From positions 124,001-188,000 of the forward strand of contig CAXSGY010000007.1 in NCBI GenBank assembly GCA_964237235.1: a stretch of DNA of 64,000 bases, given 5' to 3'. Shown in pieces: positions 40,500 to 48,226 of this stretch. Position 1 is the first letter of the stretch, and every line of letters begins with the position of its first letter. The notes beneath the pieces were generated by a model that made no database searches, was not told the origin of the DNA, and worked only from the letters and a program-made list of their open reading frames with translations. The translations under genes were made by a program, and so were the position numbers. This DNA comes from GCA-002050365 sp964237235. Lineage in GTDB: Bacteria; Acidobacteriota; Blastocatellia; Pyrinomonadales; Pyrinomonadaceae.

Positions 40500-41576
40500 T
40501 GTTCCAGCAGCATTTCAAAATAGGGTAAAACTTCCGTCGAGAGTCTGCCGGTTCGTCCACACATTCGATTGCGATGATCGCCGTTGTATTCTTCAAAAAC
40601 GTGATTGATTCCGTTGCTCGTTAAAACCAAAGACAAAGCCCGGGAATTATTTGGAATAAAACGGTATTCGTCGTCGTAGCCCGAATCGAATTTGAGACCT
40701 TTCAGTTTCAGCAAATTCGATTTGTATTTGCCAACCATATTGACCGGGAAATTATCCTGCCATTTGGAATATGCCGGTTCGTTCGGCTGCAACTTCCCGT
40801 TAACCATTGTGAACGGAAAATCGGCGTAGAACGGCGGTTTGTTCGAATTCGGCGAAAAGGCTTGTGCGACCGTCAGCGTTCCCGCCGTGAGTGTGCCGCT
40901 CTGCAAAATTTCGTCAAAGGTTTTGGCTTCGAGAACCGATTTGAATGCCGGGCTTTCGATGGTCAAATCGCCGCCCCAACCGATCAGTCCGGGATTCATT
41001 CCATAAACGACGCTGTAAATTTCAGGATGCTTCATCGCAAGAGTGATTGCGCCGTAACCGCCCATCGAGTGTCCGGCGATGCCGCGACTCTCCGGTTTGG
41101 GAAGCGTGCTATATTTGCGGTCAACGAAATTCACCAAATCTTTAACCGTAAAATCTTCCCAATTGCCCGGCGCCGCCGAGTTGACGTAAAAACTTCCGAA
41201 CCATTTTGTCCGCTCGTCGGGCATCACGATTATCATCGGTCTGAGCCTGCCTTCACCGATGCTCTTGTCCATCGCGCTCTTGATGTTGCTCCAATCTTCC
41301 GCGTCGTCCGTCCACGTTTCCGTGCGTATCGCCGATGCCGTGCAGCAGATATATGACCGGATAACGCTTCGCCGGAGAAACGTCATAATCCGGCGGCAGA
41401 TAAACGGCGACATCCCGGTCGGGCGATTCTCCGGTCGCGGTTTTTTCCAGAGCCTGACTGTGTATTTTTTCGCTGACAATCTTTCCGCTTTGCGAAAAAA
41501 CCGCCGGCGATGCTAAAAAAATCAACACAAAAACAAATACGGAATGCAACGACAGCAGTTTGTTGATAATTTTCAT
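40496..41576 (-). pseudogene. Exported esterase D/FrmB-like alpha/beta hydrolase, frameshifted
   Basis: 1081 nt, one base out of frame. First part: signal peptide (FVFVLIFLASPAVFSQ) and YLPPDYDVSPAKRYPVIYLL, then HGIGDTHG. A shift near 41330 is needed to continue with TWTDDAEDWSN. The remainder holds the nucleophile motif GIAGHSMGGYGAI and HVFEEYNGDHRN with the likely catalytic His. Intact members hydrolyse acyl esters on sugars or peptidoglycan. It lies directly downstream of the second dihydropyrimidinase remnant. Confidence 0.85.
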
Positions 41577-41589
41577 AGTTTTTAATTTT

Positions 41590-41662
41590 GTCTTCGACTA
41601 AAACAGCGATGCATTAACATCAATCACTGTAACATTAAGTCCGTTTTTGATTAATGCTTCAC
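41590..41662 (-). pseudogene. Remnant of a dihydropyrimidinase 5' end (copy 2, more decayed)
   Basis: Minus-strand reading EALIKNGLNVTVIDVNA aligns to TLIKNGRIVTAVDDYHA; the start codon is lost and an in-frame stop is present. The shared core is CCGTTTTTGATTA on the plus strand. The remaining ~155 nt up to 41817 are AT-rich with no recognisable feature. Confidence 0.65.
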
Positions 41663-41817
41663 TCAGGTAAATTGAGGCAAACATTAAATTCAAAAACAAA
41701 TTTAAGAGACCGTCCGAATCAACGCCGCGCATTGTTTAATTTAAAGCCGCGATTGACGAACGCGTTAGTTAATATAAACGAATCGCCGAAGAAATTAAAA
41801 GGATTGCGGATTTTAAC

Positions 41818-42879
41818 TTAGAAAGAATAACGAACCGGACAATAAGGCAGATTTTCATCGAGCATCCGTAAAAAATCGGACAGCTCGCGGCGGCGGAAAT
41901 CGTAATCGTAAACAAGCGTGTCGGGCGCGGTTTTTTTCGGAACCTGCAAAGCCGGATTCCACAAAAAATCCTCGCCGCGCGCGTTCCAAAGCATATTGAC
42001 ATCGTGCAAATCTTTGGAATGCGTCAGAAAAAACGCTTCGCATTGCAGTTGCGCTTTGGCTTCGTCGCTCAAAACGTCGTCAATCTCGCGCCACAACTCG
42101 CGCCAATCGTTTTTCCACGCATCGCCTTCGTAAACGATAATCGGCGCGAACGAAAAATGCACTTCGTAACCGGCTTCGACCAGTTGGTTGACCGATTTTA
42201 TCCGCTCGGAAATCGGGCTGGTGCCGATGTCCACGTAACGCGCGATTCGTTGCGGCATCAAACTGTAACGGATGCGCGTTCGTCCCTTCGGATCAATGTT
42301 CAGCCAATATGCGTCGTGGACGGTTTTCGTCGCAAACGTCGCTTTGGCAAATTCCATCCGGGCGAATTCTTTGATGAGAAAAGCCGGGTTGTCGCAAACG
42401 TATGAATCGGCGGCGAGGTCGGCGTTGCAGCCGATGTCGTAAGTCCAAAATCGCGCGTCGCATTGATTCGGCTGTGACTTCGCGCCGAGCTTGCGCTGAT
42501 GTTTTTGAATCGAGTAAGCGATTTCTTCGATGTTGACGAAAATCGTCAGAGGATTCGAGCCGCCTTTGCGACGGGCGACGTAGCACTACTGGCACGCGCT
42601 CAGACAGCCGTTCGAGTTCGAGGCGGCGATAAAATCCGCCGAACGCCCATTTTTCTGGTGCGTCAAACCGGCTTTGATGCCGAGAACGAGATTTTCGCGT
42701 TTAGCGCGCATCCAATCGCCCGCGTCCGCCGCGAACAATTCGGGAATTTGCCAGTGCGATTCGACTTCGACGAGTTCTGCGGCGGGAAAACGCCGAATAA
42801 TTTTTTCGGCGTTTTCCCGCCACAAAAAATCGTCGTAAATTTTTTTCTGAACGAAAATCTTCTTAAAATCGAAACGCAT
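41818..42879 (-). pseudogene. Spore photoproduct lyase-like radical SAM protein with internal amber codon
   Basis: 354 codons in one continuous frame except for TAG at 42586-42588 (codon 98). The stop falls inside the radical-SAM cluster motif: CLSAC-Q-stop-CYVARRKGG, where relatives have Tyr before the third cysteine. All downstream sequence (SNPLTIFVN, DIGCNADLAADSY, RYVDIGTSPISERIKSVNQL, YEVHFSFAPIIVYEG) is intact with no frameshift. Spore photoproduct lyases repair thymine dimers; this homologue is in a non-sporeformer, so the substrate is open. Recent nonsense mutation, sequencing error and readthrough are all possible. Confidence 0.85.
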
Positions 42880-43001
42880 AAATTAGTTTTATTTGAACAA
42901 TTTAGACGAATTTCCGACGTTGCGGGTTGTAACTCAAATCGCTTTTAATTTACTATTTTCAACACGCAATCAATCAACGAACGTAAAAAGGAAAAATTTT
43001 A

Positions 43002-43862
43002 ATGACGGAACTTTTTAATCGAGAAATTTTCAAAGACGAACACATCGTCGTCACGGGCGGCGGAACGGGTTTGGGCAAAGCGATGGCGATGCGTCTGGCG
43101 ACGCTCGGCGCGAAGATTACCGTTTGCGGTCGGCGCGAAGAGCCGCTGAATGAGACGGCACAGGAAATAACCGAAAACGGCGGCGCGGCGGAAGCGATTT
43201 CGTGCAATTTAAAGGAATTTGAAGCGGTCGAAGCGATGTTTGTCGAAGCCGAAAAGCGGCAGGGCAACGTGACGAAATTAATCAACAACGCGGCAGGAAA
43301 TTTTCTCGCGCCGACCGAGCAATTAACGCCGAACGGTTTCGACGCGATTGTCAAAACGAATCTTTACGGCTCGTTTTATGCGACGCAAAGTTGCGGCAGG
43401 CGTTGGATCGAGCGCAAACATCCGGGCGCGGTGATGTCCATCGTGACGACTTACGCCGAAACGGGCAGCGCGTTTCTCGTGCCGAGCGCGGTTTCCAAGG
43501 CTGGCATCGTCGCCCTGACCAAATCTTTGGCGGCGGAATGGGGCGTTTACGGCATTCGTCTGAACGCCATCGCGCCCGGACCTTTCCCGACCGAAGGCGC
43601 AAATTCGCGTCTGATGCCGGACGAACGTTTGGCGGAAAAAATGTATCGCCTGATTCCGTTGCAAAGAGTCGGCGAACACCGCGAATTGACCGATCTGGCG
43701 GTTTTTCTGTTGTCGGATTTGAGTTCTTACCTGACGGGCGAAGTGATTTATTTGGACGGCGGCGCGTCTCTGACCAGCGCGGGACAATTCAATTTATTTA
43801 CCGAACTGCCGAGAGAAAAAGTGATGCAGATGTTTGAAACGCTGCGACCGCCGAAAAAATGA
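43002..43862 (+). CDS. 2,4-dienoyl-CoA reductase-like short-chain dehydrogenase
   Basis: 286 residues. NADPH-binding TGGGTGLGKAM (~18-28), NNAAGNF, then the active-site segment FLVPSAVSKAGIVALTKSLA. This lacks the usual Tyr-x3-Lys and instead matches mitochondrial-type DECR (VPSAxxKAG). WGVYGIRLNAIAPGPFPTEG also fits. The enzyme removes double bonds during unsaturated fatty-acid beta-oxidation. It overlaps its downstream NTF2-like partner by 4 nt, implying translational coupling, and is divergent from the photolyase-like gene. Confidence 0.88.
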   Translation: MTELFNREIFKDEHIVVTGGGTGLGKAMAMRLATLGAKITVCGRREEPLNETAQEITENGGAAEAISCNLKEFEAVEAMFVEAEKRQGNVTKLINNAAGNFLAPTEQLTPNGFDAIVKTNLYGSFYATQSCGRRWIERKHPGAVMSIVTTYAETGSAFLVPSAVSKAGIVALTKSLAAEWGVYGIRLNAIAPGPFPTEGANSRLMPDERLAEKMYRLIPLQRVGEHRELTDLAVFLLSDLSSYLTGEVIYLDGGASLTSAGQFNLFTELPREKVMQMFETLRPPKK

Positions 43863-44269
43863 ACGAAATGACAGACAAAAATGCGGCTCAAATCATTCGG
43901 CGTTGGCACGAATTTGTCGAAACGGCGAACGCCGAAATTTTGAATGAGATTCTGGCGGACGATGTGAAATTTCATTCGCCGTTCGTTTGGAAACCGAAAA
44001 CGGGAAAGGCGGCAGCGACGGCGATTTTGCTGACGGTGATCGAAGTTTTCGAGGATTTTCGATACGTCCGCGAAATTACCGGCGGAAATAATTCGGCGTT
44101 GGAATTTGAAGCCCGCGTCGGGGAATTTTCGCTACGCGGCGTTGATTTAATTGAAACGAACGCCGACGGCAAAATCATAGATTTCGAGGTGATGGTTCGC
44201 CCGGCAAACGCTCTGCAATTGCTCGGCGCGGAAATGGGCAGGCGTTTGGCGGCGAAATTTCCGGGCTGA
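43859..44269 (+). CDS. NTF2/SnoaL-like fold protein
   Basis: 136 residues. Typical small alpha+beta barrel: IIRRWHEFVETANAEILNEI, LADDVKFHSPFVWKPKTGKA, and DLIETNADGKIIDFEVMVRP. Such proteins act as isomerases, hydratases or unknown binding domains. The ATGA overlap with the dienoyl-CoA reductase suggests a linked role in lipid metabolism, which is inference. Confidence 0.8.
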   Translation: MNEMTDKNAAQIIRRWHEFVETANAEILNEILADDVKFHSPFVWKPKTGKAAATAILLTVIEVFEDFRYVREITGGNNSALEFEARVGEFSLRGVDLIETNADGKIIDFEVMVRPANALQLLGAEMGRRLAAKFPG

Positions 44270-44278
44270 ATCGTAAAA

Positions 44279-45160
44279 TTATCTGTATCGTCTGCGCCGC
44301 TCGAACGGATTATCTTTCTGCGCGAATTGTTCGATCTGGCGGTTGAATTTTCCTTCGTCGTCGAACAGCGGAAATAATTGCAAATTCGGCGCGAGAAAAG
44401 CGGCGCGCAGTTCGACCGGACGCGTGCCGGCGCGATTGATTACTCTAACTTTTGTGCCGCGCACTTCTTCGATCCACGCGGCGAATTCGTTCGCGTTGCC
44501 GATGGTCGCCGACAGCAGCAGAAGCCGGATGCGCGGCGGCGACAAAATAATCGCTTCTTCCCAGACGTGACCGCGGTCTTCGTCCGCCAGATAATGCGCT
44601 TCGTCTAAAATCACGAAATCCGTGTTGACCTGTTCGCCACTCCGCAGCGAATCGAAAAGCTGGTTGCGATAAATCTCGGTCGTGCCGACGATGAGCGGCG
44701 CGTCATACTTCTCTTTGCGGTCGCCGGTCAAAATTCCTACATTTTCCGCGCCGAATTCTTGGGAAAATTCCGTGTATTTCGAGTTTGTCAAAGCCTTGAG
44801 CGGCGTTGTATACCACGCGCGTTTGCCGTTTGCCAACAGGCGACGGATCTCTTCGCGGGCAATCCAGGTTTTGCCGCTGCCGGTCGGCGCGGTCACCAAA
44901 ACGTCTTCGGTTTCAATCGCCTGCAACGCTTCGATTTGAAACGGATCAGGCACGAGCGGCTTGGGTTCGGGCGTGCCGATGCCGCTTAAAAGCCGCTCGA
45001 CGGCTTTTGATTGATTCGGCGAGACACGCGCCGCGCCGAAAGCGGAACTTTCCGGCGCAAGTTCGCGTTTAAAGTTTCGTTCTCTCGGACGGTTAACATC
45101 CGAACGCGCCTTTTGACGTTTGCTTTTTTGCCGGTTTTTATCTTTGAACGAACGCGCCAT
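44279..45160 (-). CDS. DEAD/DEAH-box helicase, N-terminal RecA domain only
   Basis: 293 residues. A basic N-terminal tail, Q-motif-like PDPFQIEALQAI, Walker A APTGSGKT (~91), TTPLKALTNSKY (Ia), VGTTEIYRN (Ib), ILDEAHYLADEDRG (II, DEAH) and LLSATIGNANEF (III) are present. Motifs IV-VI of the second RecA lobe are missing; the protein ends ERRRRYR at a TAA. Ski2/Lhr-like relatives run to 700-900 residues. Either the 3' part was lost or it works as a one-lobe protein; truncation is likelier. Confidence 0.8.
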   Translation of the reverse strand: MARSFKDKNRQKSKRQKARSDVNRPRERNFKRELAPESSAFGAARVSPNQSKAVERLLSGIGTPEPKPLVPDPFQIEALQAIETEDVLVTAPTGSGKTWIAREEIRRLLANGKRAWYTTPLKALTNSKYTEFSQEFGAENVGILTGDRKEKYDAPLIVGTTEIYRNQLFDSLRSGEQVNTDFVILDEAHYLADEDRGHVWEEAIILSPPRIRLLLLSATIGNANEFAAWIEEVRGTKVRVINRAGTRPVELRAAFLAPNLQLFPLFDDEGKFNRQIEQFAQKDNPFERRRRYR

Positions 45161-45334
45161 TTAAGGGCAATGGTAAATAATTCGGCGGGCAAAGTCTAAT
45201 CTTTTAATCGGTTCGGGAAAATGTTAAAATGCAAGATGCTTCGCAACGGCAAACCGTCGAAGCGCATCTATTATTGGCGGTATTTTTATTTTTAAGCGAA
45301 ATTTTTAATTAATTTTTAAATTTTATAAAGTGAT

Positions 45335-46723
45335 ATGCAACAGCAAGATAAGGAATTATTTCACAGGTACGAGATAAAAAATTCAAGCATCGCGCCGCGA
45401 TTCTACAAATTTTTCGGCATTGCGGCGGCGTTTAATTTGCTGGCGATTTTAGTTCTCGGTCAAACGAATCTTTTAACTCAGAAAGGCTGCGACAGCCCGT
45501 TTGTCGGCACGATTTGTCGGGTTATTGATACGGCAATCGTCGGCAAGGAACTGCTCGGCACGGACAGCGAATTTGTCAGCAAAGATTACGAAAACAACCA
45601 GATCGAAGATGCCGACGTGACCTTCGTTGACGTTTCCGGCAAGGAACCGCCTTTAAACTACCCGGAAGGTTATTTCGCGCTTGCCAATCCGGAAAGTCAG
45701 TTAGCGATGAACGACGCTTCGATGAGCGGATTTTCAGATTTCCCGCCGCCGACTTTCGGCTTGAAAAATTTTCCGACAAATCCGCCGGTTTCCAACGATA
45801 TGAGCTTAATGTCGAAGCCGCAAGTTTTGCCGCCGGATAACAAAGGCGTGATTTCGGGCGGCATTCCCGATTCGCCGTTTGGCATATCGCCGAATCCGAT
45901 TCCGATGCCGAAAATAAAAAACGGCATCAGACCGCCGCGCAATTTTCCGCGCCCGCCGAAGATGAAAAATTATTCGCCGCCGAAGTTGCCCAAAATAGAA
46001 GGCGACGATTTAGCGGAAAATAAAGATAAAACCAAAGATAAAACCGCTGACAAGCAGGCGGACAAAACCGAAAAGCCGGTTGAAAGCGAAGCGGTCAAGG
46101 AAATCGAAATCAACAAAAAGCCGTTTGAAGATTTGGGCGATTCGATTAACGAGAAAATTGCGAAAAAGGAAATTGATTTGACCAAGCCGTTTTTGGTCGT
46201 AATGGACGGCACGATTACCGGCGACGGCAAGTTAGACCCGAAAAAATCGAAATACGTCAAGCTCGACGGCGATGAAAAAATGGTCAACGTCGCTAAAGAT
46301 GTCATCGAAGCGGTCGGCAACAGCGGTTTTCTCAGTTATCTGAAAAATCTCGGCGTTGACCGTGTGAATTTCACGATGGTTCAGGACGAAAAACAGATTT
46401 TTATCAAAATTATTTCCGATCAGAAAACATCTGAAAAAGCCGGAACGACCGCCAGTAGTTTCAATACGATGATTTCGGCGATCAAGGTTGCCGACACGAC
46501 GGGCATCAAAAAATTGGACGACAACAGCAAAACGCTTTTGAATAATTCCAAAGTAACCAACGACGGCAAAAATTTCGTTCTCGATTTCGCCATTCCGAAA
46601 CAGGACGCGCAGGACATAATCGTCCGCGAATTGAAAAAACAAGCCGATAAAAAAGCCGCGCAGCAACAGCCGAACAGCAACGCCGACTTAGGCAAAAACG
46701 CCAACGCGAACGTCGTTAAATGA
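45335..46723 (+). CDS. Membrane-anchored protein, first gene of a three-gene operon, function unknown
   Basis: 462 residues with one N-terminal membrane helix (IAAAFNLLAILVLGQTNLL, ~28-47), a long Pro-rich linker (~100-250) and a Lys/Asp-rich charged patch. The C-terminal ~190-residue domain (DLTKPFLVVMDGTITGDGKL ... KKSKYVKL) is repeated in the next gene (DLTKSFLVELEGVLNKDGRL ... KKSRFIKV). The domain would be outside the cytoplasm. The stop overlaps the next start (ATGA). No known family was recognised. Confidence 0.75.
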   Translation: MQQQDKELFHRYEIKNSSIAPRFYKFFGIAAAFNLLAILVLGQTNLLTQKGCDSPFVGTICRVIDTAIVGKELLGTDSEFVSKDYENNQIEDADVTFVDVSGKEPPLNYPEGYFALANPESQLAMNDASMSGFSDFPPPTFGLKNFPTNPPVSNDMSLMSKPQVLPPDNKGVISGGIPDSPFGISPNPIPMPKIKNGIRPPRNFPRPPKMKNYSPPKLPKIEGDDLAENKDKTKDKTADKQADKTEKPVESEAVKEIEINKKPFEDLGDSINEKIAKKEIDLTKPFLVVMDGTITGDGKLDPKKSKYVKLDGDEKMVNVAKDVIEAVGNSGFLSYLKNLGVDRVNFTMVQDEKQIFIKIISDQKTSEKAGTTASSFNTMISAIKVADTTGIKKLDDNSKTLLNNSKVTNDGKNFVLDFAIPKQDAQDIIVRELKKQADKKAAQQQPNSNADLGKNANANVVK

Positions 46724-47361
46724 AAAAACCATTCGGAAAAATTGTTTTCGCTTGCGGCTTGCTTGTAACGCTTGCCGCATTTTCCGTTTGCGCGCAACAG
46801 GAAAACCAAACTGAACCTCACGAGATTCCTCTAAAGGAATTTGTCCAGTCGGTTAGAGAAAAAGTCGCCAGAAACAAAGTAGATTTAACTAAATCTTTTT
46901 TGGTCGAACTCGAAGGCGTTTTGAATAAAGACGGCAGACTGGATTTGAAAAAATCAAGGTTTATCAAAGTCGAAGGCGACACGGCGGTAAGCGATATTGG
47001 TCGGGATTTAATCAACGCCTTCAGCGAGAGTGGTTTGTTGGCGGCATTGGCAAATAGTGAGCCGACAAAGTTAAATATCACGCTCGGACAGAACGAGAAC
47101 AGAAGCTATGCCGTAATCAATTCCGCACAGCCGACCGCTGAAAAAGCGGCGACAATCGAAAGCGGTTTGACCGTTTTAGTTAAAGGAGCTTCTTCGGCAG
47201 AGTTGCGAGGCGCGAACAAAATCGGCGAGGACGAAAAGATTTTACTTGACGGCGTAAAGATAAGCAGTGAAGACAAAATCGTAACGATAGATTTTGATTT
47301 TGAAAAATCAGTCATTCAAGAAATGATTAATCGCCGATTAAAAGCAAACGAAACGTTATAG
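46720..47361 (+). CDS. Exported paralogue of the preceding gene's C-terminal domain
   Basis: 213 residues with signal peptide (FACGLLVTLAAFSVCAQ). The mature part aligns over its length with the C-terminal domain of the upstream protein (FVQSVREKVARNKVDLTKSF, RFIKVEGDTAVSDIGRDLIN, EDEKILLDGVKISSEDKIVT). It is therefore a free periplasmic form of the same domain. The ATGA overlap upstream and a 4-nt gap downstream make a tight operon. Confidence 0.75.
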   Translation: MKKPFGKIVFACGLLVTLAAFSVCAQQENQTEPHEIPLKEFVQSVREKVARNKVDLTKSFLVELEGVLNKDGRLDLKKSRFIKVEGDTAVSDIGRDLINAFSESGLLAALANSEPTKLNITLGQNENRSYAVINSAQPTAEKAATIESGLTVLVKGASSAELRGANKIGEDEKILLDGVKISSEDKIVTIDFDFEKSVIQEMINRRLKANETL

Positions 47362-47365
47362 TCGA

Positions 47366-48082
47366 ATGGCAAATAATAAAAACAATTCGATAATTTTCCT
47401 CACGACGCTCTCGGTCTATCTCGGCTTGGTGCTGGTTGGCGGCGCGACACCGACGCTGGCGCAAAAGGTTTTGACGCGCGAGCAATATGAAATTGAGTTC
47501 GCCAAGCATAGTAAGGAAGAATTAGAAAAGCCTCTCAGCAACGAAAACTTGTTTGTTCCGCAAATTATTCGACTCATCAATGAAATAAACGCGCTTTCCA
47601 ATCACCAAAACTTTAACTGGAGTTTAAAAACTCACTATGAAATTGAAGGTCTTGGTTTTTGCGAAAGCGATAATTCCCCGTCGTTTTTGGGAAGCGGAAA
47701 TTTAGATAACGAAAGATTCAGCGAGATATTTGATGACTTCGCAGTTCGTTTAAGTCGTGAAATTGCAAAACGTCGAGTCGCCGATAAGTTTGGTGATTTT
47801 TATTCGCAAACTGTCAGTTACGATTTCTTGGCGGAAAATTCATCTGTTTCGCTGAAAACGACAATTGAAAACAAAAATGCTCAGGAAACTCAGATATTCT
47901 TTGATGAATTAAAGAATTATTTTGAGAAGTTTGTATCTTTTCCGGCTCTTTCAAAAGAAAAAATAATTCACGAAAACACAAAAGTCTCATCTGAAAACAA
48001 TCAAATCATTATTGTTACGCGCCTGCCGCGCGGCTCGCTTGACGCGCTGCTCAAGCAGGACGCGAAGGCTGAAAATCAGTAG
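47366..48082 (+). CDS. Exported protein, third gene of the operon, function unknown
   Basis: 238 residues with a signal segment (IIFLTTLSVYLGLVLVGGAT). The start and last third (EKIIHENTKVSSENNQIIIV then TRLPRGSLDALLKQDAKAEN) loosely echo the two upstream products, so it may be a third, more diverged member. AT-rich codons in its middle. secA follows after 144 nt. No family recognised. Confidence 0.65.
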   Translation: MANNKNNSIIFLTTLSVYLGLVLVGGATPTLAQKVLTREQYEIEFAKHSKEELEKPLSNENLFVPQIIRLINEINALSNHQNFNWSLKTHYEIEGLGFCESDNSPSFLGSGNLDNERFSEIFDDFAVRLSREIAKRRVADKFGDFYSQTVSYDFLAENSSVSLKTTIENKNAQETQIFFDELKNYFEKFVSFPALSKEKIIHENTKVSSENNQIIIVTRLPRGSLDALLKQDAKAENQ

Positions 48083-48226
48083 TTTTACCGTTCAAAATCA
48101 ACCTTCCGTTTTCCTTTTCCCGTAAAATCTGTTTTTATAATTGATTGCCGGACTCGTTCTCGGCAATCTCATCATTGTTTATTGACGGCAAAATAATTTG
48201 TCGCATTGAAAAAAGGATTCAAGAAA

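Noticed and set aside
42586..42588. Genome-wide amber recoding
   Set aside because: TAG acts as a normal terminator for msrQ, the first Uma2 gene and the last small gene in the window, so recoding could only be local.
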